Shown: positions 1 to 12,300 of the stretch, one piece after another
Numbering within the stretch: the stretch's first letter is position 1
Layout of the letters: every line of letters begins with the position of its first letter
NCBI GenBank assembly: GCA_038503035.1
Contig: JAVSML010024706.1
Location: 282,033-346,032 of the forward strand
Length of the DNA stretch: 64,000 bases
Direction: 5' to 3'
Source of the DNA: Crocodylus rhombifer
Taxonomy: Eukaryota > Chordata > Crocodylia > Crocodylidae
Program-made: the position numbers and the translations under genes
The notes under the pieces: model-generated
What the model saw: only the letters and a program-made list of their open reading frames with translations
Databases searched by the model: none
What the model was told of the DNA's origin: nothing

Positions 1-330
1 GACACCTTTCTGGGATCATTTGATTTCAGCAGTATTCCTGCCCAGAGCAGGGGGAATTGGCAGAGACAATCTGAGCAGGGTCCAGGGCCTTTAAATGCTC
101 AAAGCAAATGCACAGACCAGTGATTCTGAAACCTTGGGTTGCGTATTTCTTTTTAAGTTTGTTATGCTGCTGTTGCTCTATATTAAAACAGTAATCCTGT
201 CATTGCCATCATGCCTTAAGCCCTCTGACCAGTTAAGGAAGACTGCAGGTTGTTTTAGAGAGAGAGCGAGCAAGGAAGAGATCTCTCTCTCCCCCATCCC
301 TCTCAAAAGCGACCTGCAATCTTCCTGAAG

Positions 331-401
331 TGGGCTATGTGACAAACTACTAGAGGGTCCCCTTTCTTCCTAGACCCTCTAGTAGTTTGTCACATTGCCC
401 A
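331..401. repeat. Near-perfect inverted repeat, 29-bp arms, 13-base loop
   Basis: Left arm 331-359 and right arm 373-401 are reverse complements at 28 of 29 positions, and the inner 23 positions (337-359 with 373-395) are perfect. The loop is 360-372. It lies in APPL2 intron 9 about 2.9 kb from exon 9. No surrounding transposon ends were recognised. Confidence 0.95.
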
Positions 402-2600
402 TGTACCCCAGTTTGAGAAACAGTGATATAAACTGTAGCTAGCTACCACAGAGGTGACAACTGCCTACCTGATCCACAGGGCAAACAGTTTTAACTACAT
501 TTGGGGCCATTTCCATAACTGCTGCTGATCTTTTAAAGGTCATTACTGTGGTGGTAAGTAACCTGAATGGAGAATGTTGCATTTTATGCTAGTGCTAAAC
601 AGCATCTAACTGACCAGATGGACTTTCTGGTTCTGAGGCCTCGCTTCTTATTTGTAGGGTGGGAAAAATGGAAATATTGGCATTTCCCAAGCCTGCGCAG
701 TTAGAGCATGAAAAGTATAAGTTACTCAGAGTAATATACCATTTCCTGGTGTTCTATGAGCACTGAAATGGTTGACCACATTGATATTTAAGCTATCTTC
801 ATACACATTTGAGATGATAACCCCTGAGATGAAAGGTGCAGTTCAGACTTCTCCAACCTCTTTTTTTCAGGATCAGGCACACACTGCTACACTGGTTACA
901 GCAGGGTTGTGTTTTCAAAGGTTCTTTCAAAATCAGAACAGCTAGAGATTTTTATAGGAAAGCTGCAACTCTGGAGAACAACTGAAAGACCTACCCGCTT
1001 GTCTCAGAATCCAAACTCCTAACTCAGAGAAGCACAAATTATACTTTGGAAAAAACGGGCTTATTCTAGAATGTGATTTCACCGTCCTAATAAGCAGTGT
1101 ATGAAAAGTGCTTTGTGCAAACAAGTCTGCAGTCCATAGGCAAAATATTTCCGATGTTAAAAATAGAGGGCACTCTGCCTGGCAAGTTTAAAAGCTGTCC
1201 TACAGCCAAAACAAATTATATGAAGATTAGAGAGGGATTGTTCAAGATACAGTGCAGAAAGGGGAAAAGTAAGCAGAAATTTGATAAAGATATGTAAAAT
1301 AAGCACTGGTTTAGTGAAAGCTATTCAAGTACTCTTACATGCTCTTTCCATTAGGCCAAGAACAAGAAGGACACTTGTTGGAAATTACAAGGCAGACGAT
1401 TTAAAACTGAGACAAGAAATTACTTTGTGTGCAAAATACAAAGAGCACTCCCTGCTGCAGAATGTTGTTAAAAAGAATGGCTTAGTAAAACTGCAAAATA
1501 ATTAGACGCTTCATAAAGAAGAGTGGCAGGTGAAATTAGACTACTGAGAAAACAATTATAATGACTATCATCTTGTACCCTGAAGCATGAGACTTGATTG
1601 CCAGTTGTGGTAAGAAAGAAAATTTCCATTCAAGATAGTATATAGAGCAATTGTGCAACTGCAGCACAGTTCAGGGTTATTCCTTCCTCCAAATCAGTTG
1701 GCTTTAGTCAGTGTCATTGTCACGACACCAGAATATGTAAATCATTTAGTCAGTCCTTGTCTGGCACCTTTTTTCTAGTTCCTGCTATACAGTCTAGTCA
1801 TTTGAAACTAACTGTTCTAAAATAATAGGTATTTGGTACTCAGAGTGCCACCATGCCCAGAAAAGGGAGTGATCTCTGGACATGTTTAAATTAGAAAGGG
1901 TTCCTGTTTCCTTTGCTTTGTGCAATCTAGTGTCCCACATGGCTTAAATAAAAATTTAGTCAGTTCTGTAATCTATTACAATTATAAGATAAGGCTTAGA
2001 GAATTGTGGGTAAGTTCGGATTTATTTATTAGACTAGAATTTGGCAATGAACATTAACTGTAAAGAAAACAATTTCAATCTCCAGTAGAAATGCAGGGAC
2101 TAAAAAGATTACCAGATGATTAAGGCCAACATTGGGGAAATTATTCAATAAGGCCCTTACCAAAACATACTGCACTCAGTGGAAAGACATCCATTTGGTT
2201 CCAATGGAGATGGTGAATTCTCCAAGGAAAGGATTCTCTCTCTCCCATGTTTGTATAGCCCCAGCACAATGAGGCCCCAATCCTACTACAATATTAATAT
2301 TTAGCAACACTAAATAGTTTATAGTGGCTCCTGAACTCACAGCAAAACTGAACGATAATGATTTAAAAAAATAATACTGCTAAAAGAGTTTTTTTGAAGA
2401 CTGAAATATATTTTTCTGTAAATAAGGAAACATTGTTCAAGGGGTCCATGACCCTTCTTTGTATGCTCATGAAGATGTTTAAAACATCTCCTTTATGCTC
2501 CTAAATGCTGAACTGCTTGCCTAAAGCATACCCATACAGGTATGCAGGACTGAAATTGGGCTTGTATTCTTAGTTAGGGTACGTTATTTGGGCATTAGTC

Positions 2601-2975
2601 CAGCAGTGCTCAACTTTCTAGACCAGAGGGCTGAATGAGTGGCAAGGGTCTGGTCTATAGGCTGGATCCAGGGTGGGGTTGACACATGAGGTTGGTCCAC
2701 GGCTGCAACCTGTTGACCCTGTACACTGGATCTGGCAATGAAGCGATCTCTTACACTGGCACAACCTGCCGTGCAAGTCCATGGTCTGCAGGGCTCCCCA
2801 CGGGTCCAGAAATTTGGCAGGAGGGGAGTGTTCGCAGCATTAATTTCTGTGGCTTCCAAGGTAGCAATCTGGATGCCACAGCTTCAAATTTCCAGAGCCA
2901 TGGGGAGCCCCACAGGAAGATGACATGGTCCTATGGGCCACATTCTACCCACAGGCTGGAGGTCAAATACCACTG
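2601..2975. mobile_element. Non-autonomous hAT-like element
   Basis: Ends CAGCAGTGCTCAA (left) and, reverse complemented, CAGTGGTATTTGA (right) form imperfect terminal inverted repeats. Flanks CATTAGTC (2593-2600) and TATTAGCT (2976-2983) share a five-base core (ATTAG) and both carry TA at positions 4-5, as in a decayed 8-bp hAT duplication. Similar internal phrases occur in the copy at 45645-47363. No transposase frame. Confidence 0.65.
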
Positions 2976-3315
2976 TATTAGCTTGAGGAACCCCAACTGC
3001 CATTTTTCTGCTGTATGCATGTTTGCTGTAGTGCATAAGATAATATTTTCCCCCTTTATACATACACAAATGCTCCTCCCTTCCCACTGACTCTTTCCAC
3101 AGAGTGAAGTGCAAGTGAAATCCACAATTCCACCCATTTCAGCAATGCAAGCCCAGCTCTACAGCCCTTTTGTGGAACTACTTTCATGGTTAAAGACATC
3201 AGGATGAGACAAGCCCTCAGCCAGGCACAGAAGGACATTAGTAGTCCTGCTTGACATTTTTAAAACAGAAGTATAAATAGATAAAAACCAAACTGAAACC
3301 TAGGTGTTGTGTTAC

Positions 3316-3398
3316 CTTTGAACCATGTTTGAAACTGATGATAAAAAGCTGTCCATTCTTTTGGAAAACATCTCTGCTCCCTTCTTAAAAAAGTTAAT
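3316..3398 (-). CDS. APPL2: APPL2 exon 9
   Basis: 83 bases encoding [18 protein letters not shown] onward to NMVQ plus two bases (phase 2 exit). Acceptor AG is at 3400-3399 and donor GTAAC from 3315. It corresponds to the region just before the end of the BAR domain. No later exon was recognised between here and base 1; the next should begin with the IQVELEAEAEK-type segment. Confidence 0.95.
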
Positions 3399-6300
3399 CT
3401 GAAAAATATAATAAGGGCATTCTGAAAATTATCTAAGAAAGCTTTGACAATTATATAATGGATGGCAGGGCGTGTGCTGAGGGTGATTCTGTGATGTAAC
3501 ATGTCTCAGGCTGATACTCACTACTAAGTTTTGAATCCAATGTCTATTTGCTTTTCCCACCTCCTTTTACCAATCACCCCATATGCTCTCTCATGCATAC
3601 AGATGCTTATCTGTATCTGCAGTAGTTGTTAACTGTCAAATTTCCAAAAAGCCTTCTGTTTTCTGGGGAGGAAGAACCATGTCAGCCCTCTTCCCTCTGC
3701 TACATTTGTCAGTGCTGACCAGAACTGGTTTCTCCAGCAGTACCAACTACTGTGCCTTATTCTGTTGCAGTCTCAAGGACTGAGATCTGANNNNNNNNNN
3801 TAATCAGATGGCTACTCTGAAGGACATGGTTATGGGACAGGTTGGTGTGGGGAGGAGGATGGAAAGTGGAGGTGGGGAAGGGGGAAATCCAGTGCAGTCT
3901 GATTAATTAGCTTTTCCAAGAAGCTATTCTAGTTAAGCAGTCTTGAATTAAATGAAAAGCTACAGAAATCAATTCTTAATACACTACTGAACAATCAAAC
4001 ATTTAATCATTGATTCACATTAGATACCATGTTTCCTCTTGTACTGCTTAATTGTAAAGGAGCAGATGTAATGGTAGTTTCTCCTATGAAGTAACCCCCA
4101 ATATGCTGAGTCCTTTCTATGGGAACATGAGACATAAAGCGCACACTGTTTAACTAAATGATTAATATTGAAAACCTATAGTACTAAAGCTAAAAGATTT
4201 GCTAGAGTCTTGAAGCACTGTGTGTTTTAATCTTTAAAAAAAAGTAGTTTGGGGCTGGTCTAGCATTTGGTATTCCCTGGGTAACCCAGGGCATTAGCAC
4301 ATGGAGCATCCAAAATCATGATTCTAGCTTGGCCTTTCTGCATGCCAGCAACTGGAAATGCCTTGGGGTTGTCACTCTGCAGTGATTATCCTGGTGGTTG
4401 AAGTGGACTATGGTGAGACAAAAGTTCTTACTGCAACAGCAGAGGAAGGGGAAGTGAAAGAGTTCAGAGGTCACTAGGACAGGGAGGAGTTCCTCTTGGC
4501 TTTAAGCTGTGGTTCTTCTTGATGTAATTTCTATCTGTGCATAGAGGGTGTGACCTCCCATCACTAGTGTGAATGAGTGGAGAGTTCTTATTTGAAAGCA
4601 TTGTAAAGCCACATTACACTGGGGCAAATGATTACACAGTAGAGCATGAGACCCACTCTAGTATAATCACAAGTCAATAAGCATCAGACACCTTGTACAA
4701 AGTCTTGCCCTCCTAAGGTTCCCAGGGTAGATTTGCTTATCAAAACAATTTGAACAATTTTCAGAGAATCGCTTAACTTATGTCTTCTTGCAAGGTGAAT
4801 TTTAGAAAGCCGAATGTTTTTGTTTTCTCTCCACACACAAGATAATGGTGCTCAGGCTTGCAGAATACATTTATTTTATAGCCTGATACCTGTTTATATT
4901 ACAGCCCATTTACATCAGTCTGTAAATTGTTATGGAAACTTTAATCAAACTTTCCTCTCAACACAAGTGGGAGGCAAGTTGCTTGTAGTTCTGTCATATT
5001 TTATGGCCTGGGACACTAAGAGAGATGTCAAGTCACTTGGCCAAAGTCTTCTCAAAGGGCTGGATCAGAACATGGGACTTCCTATCCTTATACTCAATCC
5101 ACTATACTACATACTCTAATTCTCAGACACAATTTCAGTTCTCATTCCCAACAGATTTCTCAGCAGCCTGTTGGATAAAATATACCAGAACTGTCACATA
5201 GCAGAGCTTGTGCAAGTAATTTTTGTTATACTGATTATTTAGTGTGGTTAGAATTCATCCTATGCTGCACTGATTTTGAATTTAAGTGGGTTGTGTGGTG
5301 TTTTTTGGTTTTTTTAAATAGTGTATTTATGAATAGCTAAGTAGCCAACTATCTGACCATAAATCAAGTAAGCCATAAGTAATGGCTGCAAAATTTAGCT
5401 CAATATGCAGGTCATCTCAATGTAGATGTATGCAGCCATGCAACAAAAATGAAATGTTTTAACACAAGACATTTTGAGTAAATGCTTTTCCTATTTTCAC
5501 GAGATTTGATTTAAAAAAATAAGGCAAAATGTTCTGAATATCTTAAATACATGTCTCTTCAAATGACAGTTCCAGTATCCTTTGTTTCTGTACATACCTG
5601 TCCTTGTGTGTATCCTAACATAGGTTCTACCATTGCAATTCTCTTCCTGTACTGAAGAGCATTCAGAGCACAGTAATATTGTAATGATGATAGATGCTGC
5701 TTCCTCCTTGCATTTGCCACCTCTTTTGCTACTTCTGCCTTAATCTGAAAAAGATTGAATTCAAAAGATAAAAAGCCAACTGATTCAATATAGAATCCTA
5801 CATGTATGCCATTTATTGACTGTTCTAAGGCCAAACTTAAATACTTTTTCATTTAAGAGAACTATCTTCATATTAAAAGGAACCATTAGAAGGGAAATAA
5901 ACTATTACATCAATTATTGTCCCTGCTTCAGTAATAATTCAGATACTTCAGCATCTGAATCTGTTCTTGTGGCATAAAAGCAATATAATTATTGTACTGT
6001 TAAAATTATTCAATTAAAAGTTTAAATTATGCAATTGTTACAACATGCAATTAAAATCTCATGGATTAACTATACAGTCTGGATTCTCATCTCCGTTATA
6101 TCAGTATAAGTCTAAAGTAAGTCCACTACAGCTGAGATCAAACCAAATCTTCTATGAGCAAAATTCACAGAACTAACAGTTCACAACACTGAATCTCCAA
6201 AAGCATATATCCAATGCAAAGACTAAATATTGCTTTGTGATCTGCAATGCAAATCCCTTAAAGGGGCTTTTTGGTTTCTCTCAAAGTGCAAAACCCCTTA

Positions 6301-9300
6301 CTAGGTCCACCCCTATATTCTTGGCACAACTGAGCCTCCCACAAAATGGAAATATCTAAAAGTAGAAATAAGTATCCAGATACCCATCAGAAGAGAACTT
6401 AGTCCTTTAAGAACAGCACATAACGCCTCATTGTATTGCTTCAAATACAATCCTCTAGTGTAGCATCCTCACGTAACAAAAGTGGTGACTAGAAGAGCTG
6501 AATAGCAGGAGGCTTATACATTCTGTTTATGGCATTTTAGGATCTACTTCTTACCTCAATGCTACATGGATTTGTTTCAGCAAGGTATTTAATATTTGGG
6601 TCTAACCTGAAGCACACAGTGCCTACTGAAGTGAGGTCTAAAAGCTGACTAGAAATCTAATCACTTGTAGTTGTGAGCTAGTGTGGTATGGTCCAATAAA
6701 CCCAGATTTTTGTAAATTTGCCTGTTTTAGTTATACAGAGGTGCTGATTTAAAAATTCCTAACATTAAGAACAGAAATATAGGATTGTTTTTTTACCTTT
6801 TCATTTTCTTTTCTTTTTGGTAACCTGCTATACTTTGCCATTGAGACATCATGTTCTGCAGAGAAAACATGTTTAGCATTATGACATATGTATACACCCA
6901 AAGATTTCTGTGACATTTTTTAGAACAAGCCAGTAGAAACAAACAAAAATATTAAACGTACCATTGCTAGCAAGGCCAAAAAGATCCTTCAGTGTGCTTA
7001 CTTCTGGAAAAAAGCAAACATTTCAAAGTGAGACCTATAAATATGGCTTATCAAGTAGAACCCCAACAAAACGAATATGTAATCGAAGGACATTTGCTTT
7101 AATCATTTCAGTTCTGTTAGTGAAGATGTACAGCTTGTGCACACCTCAAAAATAATAAACAAAGTGTAAGGTATTGTAAAGAATGGCATTTCACAAGTGA
7201 TCTACCAAGGCTATAAAGATATGTTTTTCTACAGTGTCTGGCCAGCCTTTAATTGTCAACAAGTGGGGCTGGACTAGATGACTTCTGGAGGTCCCTTCTG
7301 CCCCTACTTCTCTGACAGTTAATACAGAAAGCACATGAACTACAGCTCATGGTGAATTCTGGAGTGGCTGCAGCCTCCCCATGTAGCCCCACTCCTGTAG
7401 GACCCTGTGGTGAGGGAGACAGTGGGGGTAGGGCTGGAGCAAGGGCAGGCACTGCCATGAGCACCTCATGTGGAGGGCATGGGGGGTTGGCACAGCCCTG
7501 GCCCCAATCCACCCCACCCCCATGCTCTGCCCCTGCTCTAGCCCCAGCCCCAGCCCCAACCCCACACCCCCCTCACTGAGGGGGCTGCAGCCACTTCAGA
7601 ATTCACCATAGCCCCCTGTAACAGGGAACCCTAGCCCTGTCACCAGAAGGCAGGTCCGCCCCTTTAAGGCCAGAACTTTCTGGGCACGGAGTGCTGGTAA
7701 GGAAGGGGTTAAATGCTGAGCCTGGCCAGCCGGTCAGCTGACTGGAAGGGGCAGGTCAGGACTATAAAAACCCTGGACAGTGGGGGAGTGGCAGCTGAAG
7801 GGGAAGGACTGCCTCCCACAGCATCCTGGAGGGGCTTGGTGAGCGGTCCAAAGGCAGGAAGAGGGGAACTATGGAAGCCCCGGAGAGCCGGCAGCCGCAC
7901 CACAGCAAAGACTGTAGCCGACGGGGGGAGCTGAAGCATGAACCCTGCGAATGTAAGCTGACACGCTGCTTTTCTTGATCACATTTGCTGGTGGTAGTTA
8001 TTACCCATGGATGGGACTGTTTTTTTTTTCTTTTCTTTTTTGATTATTGAATAACAACTGGTGGTTTGGATGAGGCTATTAGGGGAAGGAGGAGGCCTCA
8101 TTTTTGGGGCCCACTTCAGTGGCAAGGGTGCAGCTTTTGGGGGGCATGGACCCTGGTGCCAGCAAGGGCATGATCTTAAAAGGCCAGGGAGGCCTGGTGC
8201 ACCTGAAGTGCATCTTTGTTTTGTCTTTTCTTTGGATTAGGAGAATGCCTTGAACTTGTGATCCCCCCTGCCCCCCAGCTGTGGGGCCAGTGGCCATGAC
8301 TCTGGGCCAGGCTTCAGACTGGAGTACAAAAGGGGGCCATGAGCATCAAGACACTGGAAAAGGCCAGAGCCTCAGAGTCAAACCCTATAGTTTCATAGTT
8401 GGTAGGGTCGGAAGGAGCCTGAGCAGATCATCAAGTCTGACCCCTGCCATGGCAGGAAAGAATGCTGGGGTCAAATGATCCCGGCTAGGTGGCTGTCTAG
8501 CCTCCTCTTAAAGATCCCCAGGGTAGGAGCCAGCACCACTTTGCTTGGAAGTTGGTTCCAGATCCTATCTACCCTGACCGTGAAGTAGCGCCTCCTGACG
8601 TCTAGCCTGAATCTACCCTCTGCCAGCTTGTGACCATTATTCCTGGTCACTCCTGGTAGCGCTCGGGGGAACAGGGACTCCTCCAATGCCTGCTGGTCCC
8701 CCCTGACTAGTTTGTAAATGGCCACTAGATTTCCCCCTTCAGCCTTCTCTTGTGGAGGCTGAACAGGTTCAGGTCCCTTAGCCTCTCCTCATAGGGCCTG
8801 CCGTCCTGACCCTAATCATGTGGGTGGCCCTCCTCTGGACCCTCTCCATGTTGTCCACATCCCTCCTGAAGTGTGGCGCCCAGAACTGGACACAATACTC
8901 CAGCTGCGGCCTGACCAGTGTCGCATAGACAGGGGAGTATCACTTCCTTGGACCTGCTCGAGATGCATCTGTGGATGCATGACAAGGTATGGCTGGCCTT
9001 CCTGACTGTGTCCCCACGCTGTTGGCCCATGTTCATTTTGGCATCAATGATGACTCCAAGATCCTTTTCTGCCTCTGCACTGACGAGAAAGGAGTTCCCC
9101 AGCTTGTAGGTATGCTGCTGGTTCTTCCTCCCCAGGTGCAGCACCTTGCACTTGTCAGTGTTGAAACCCATCCTGTTCTCATCCGCCCACCCCTGTAACC
9201 TCTCTAGGTCTGATTGCAGCCTATTCCTTCCTTCTAGCATGCCCACATCTTAATGTTGTCTGTGCATTTGAACAGGGTGCTTTTTACCCCCTCGTCCAAG

Positions 9301-12300
9301 TTGCTGATGAAGATGTTGAACCAGTGCAGGCCCAAGGACTGAGCTCTATGGACCCCACTGCCCACCTCCCTCCAGGTCGAAAGAGACCCGTCCACCACCA
9401 CTCTCTGGGTGCAGCCCTCTAGCCAGTTAGCGACCCATTTGACTGTGTAGGTGTCAATGCCACAGTCTCCTAGTTTTTTAATTGGAATGGGGTGAGAGAC
9501 GGTGTCGAAAGCCTTCCGAAAGTCCAGAAAGACTATGTCCCACTGCTACCCTTGCATCTAAGGATTTTGTGACCTGATCATAGAAGGCCACCAGGTTGGT
9601 CTGACAGGACCTGCCTCTGATGAACCCATGTTGGTTGCTCCTAAGCATAACTTCCCCTGCTGGCCTCTTGTGGACATATGCCAGGATAATTCTCTCAAAA
9701 AGCTTACCCAGGATTGAGGTAAGACTAACGGGCCTATAGTTTCCTGCATCCTCCTTCCTCCCTCTTTTGAAAATGGAAACCACGCTGGCTCTTTTCCAGT
9801 CCTCTGGCACCATGCCAGAGTACCATGATTGGTGGGTTTAGATGGGGAGGCCTAGCTAGAGAAAGATGGGGGCCCATGTAGGCAAAAGGCCCCAACATAC
9901 AAAATACAGTAGGCAGTCTCCCGCTTGTAAGAACATCAACATAATTTCCATCAAGATGTGGCAGGCAAGTAGAGGGCAGGGCATCAAAACTTCAAAGAAG
10001 ACTCCAAGGGTGCCACATGTAAGGCGCGGATTACCAGGGAAGATGGTGCTGTGGAGGGCGACCTGTTACACCCCCGAACTCCCCCTCCCAGTGCCACCAC
10101 TGCTTGCCCTGAGAGCAGCCTGGCCCAGCCCCCCGCCAGGAAGATCCCAGTGCTGGGCACACCCCGCCTGCACCCTGTGCACAGATTCAGGGACACCCCT
10201 CCCACCATGCCCTCCTGGGGTGTGCGCAGGGGCAGGAGCCACCCCCTGACCCTGCATCCTCTGGATGAGCCTCTCGTGGCTCTACCGTGCCTGCCCTGGC
10301 TGTGCAATGCCTACACCAGCCCCATTCCCTGCCCCAGAAATATAAATAATGTAGCATTTGGAATAGGCCCACTGCTGCCATAATAATCTTAACTGCCAAA
10401 CTGCAATGTATGGGATATAACCATCAGCACATCCACAGTTTTCTTCTACTGTTGTACTACAGCTGTTCTTAATTCCAGCAAAACCTGTCATTTTTAAAAG
10501 AATGCTCCAGCACAAAGGGTGGTGTTAGCCTGGGTAATACTCATGTAGTGGTTAAGAATGGAAGGCAATTTGAAGCCTCAGTCAAACTTACCTGTAAGAT
10601 CTTTTTCTCGAAACTGTATTATTGGGAGAACCATTGTGTCTGCAAGCTGTTTTGCCAGCTCAGTATGAAGAATGTTAAGCTGGAAAAGAGAAAGAGGTGA
10701 CTTAAATTACAGTGCAAGTTCAAGGAGCCCTAAGGACTTGCTGTTGTAAGTTAGGAGCTATACATGTCTGTGTACAGCAGTGCTTGTTTTGAGTACTATG
10801 AACTAATGTGGCAGCCAGTATTCAGATGTAACATAAAATAGAAATGCTTTAAACTTATCTTGAGATGTAAACCTTTTTCAACCAACCATTTTATTGGGCC
10901 AAATAATGCCAGTATTTCTGATACCAGATAGTGGAAGTACCTCAAAGAGATCCAATGTCATTATCAATTAGCATTTTAAACATGTTTCCCTGATGTTCAA
11001 TGAAAAGCAAACAATGAAGTATTTGGGTTTATTCAGATGCAGCTATTTCTGACTTCATGCAGCTTCCCTCCAGAAGATGAATATACCACTCTCCTGAGTA
11101 TAATTCACAATGGCATGTCTACATGAGATACTAACTATACAGTAGCCTAATAACACTGTGCACTTGTGTGCCGGGCTATGCTCATATGCTACTGCACAAT
11201 AGTATTAGGCTACTGCGCCATAAGCATCACTAAAAACCCATGCACTGGTGCTACTGAGCAGTAGCGTGAGTTGCTGTGCACTGATTTAGTACTTGGAGTA
11301 TTAATGAGTGTGTAGACATGCCCAATCAGTCACTGATATCCATGAGAAGCCTGCTACTGACTTGAATAGAAATTGAACCAGACCAGTAGTCCTAAACAGC
11401 TTGAAAAGTTTCACTAACAAATATATATTGCAGGGATAAATACCCAGTACTTTCCCTGGACTGTGCTGTTTAAGTTTGCTAAAGGAGAGACTCTGTACCA
11501 AACCATTTACCTCACTATTGCTATGCAAACAGTTCAGCTGCCTTGGTGAACTACACCCACCTTTTCCAAATAAAACACTTTCTTGAACACCAGATCAATT
11601 TAATTGTTCACATTTTAGTTTGATGCCTATGAGCAAGAGCTGTTTTTCAAATAGGTAGTGGTTTAATTCAATTTTTTTTAAATGTCATATTTCACTACTT
11701 GCTTTTGGGTAAGGAAGGGAAAAGAAGAGTTTAGATAAGGCTTGGACTTAAAAAAAAAAAGCAAAAACAAAAAAACCCCAAAAAACACACAGTTTGGTTT
11801 TTCAGTCATATTTCAAATCTTGCCTGATTTTATTTTTTTTTTCCCCATAAGTGCTGAATATCCAGAATCTCTCACTGAATTGAATGGGTCCTATACTCTT
11901 CATTCATACAACACTGTCTATTTAATGACTGGGAATTGTGCTTGAGATGTGAGGACAGCTGGTATTCTCTGATCACTGCTAATCATGTGGTTCATAATCA
12001 TTTCACTGTTACCCTTATCTCCCCATCTATCTGCCATACCTGTCTGTCATCTCTCTTCTCATGCTTACATGCTTTTCTATATTGGACACTGAGGGGGAGG
12101 AAGGAGTGTCTCCAGTATAACTTTGGTTTTCTCAGGAGAAACAGCCTTTCATCCATACACAATAAGGCATTTGTGTTTATATTTTTTTTCTAGCAGACTT
12201 ATGTGCTTACCCTATACTGGAAAAAAAAAACTTTCTGGCCTTTTACAAGTCAAGCAGAGAGCTTGTGACACAATGATAAAGTTGGAAGGGACCTGGAAAA

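Larger units (their letters stand above)
1..3315 (-). other. APPL2 intron 9, partial
   Basis: AT-rich intron running off the window start. It holds the hairpin at 331-401 and an hAT-like element at 2601-2975. Reading the minus strand for the next expected APPL2 exon gave no acceptable match. The remainder shows no feature I can support. Confidence 0.8.
3399..5597 (-). other. APPL2 intron 8
   Basis: 2199 bases containing the N gap and one ancient SINE-like trace (4985-5112). Short spurious frames only. Nothing else supported. Confidence 0.85.
7004..10591 (-). other. APPL2 intron 5
   Basis: 3588 bases made largely of repeats: a foldback piece (7351-7607), a TATA-bearing LTR-like segment (7617-8385), a CR1 fragment (8386-9830) and a foldback arm (10065-10335). 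The stretch 9840-10060 is unassigned. Confidence 0.8.

Noticed and set aside
541..590. Possible APPL2 exon 10 (minus-strand reading includes IQV)
   Set aside because: Only three residues match and there is no acceptor AG in the right place, so chance is more likely.
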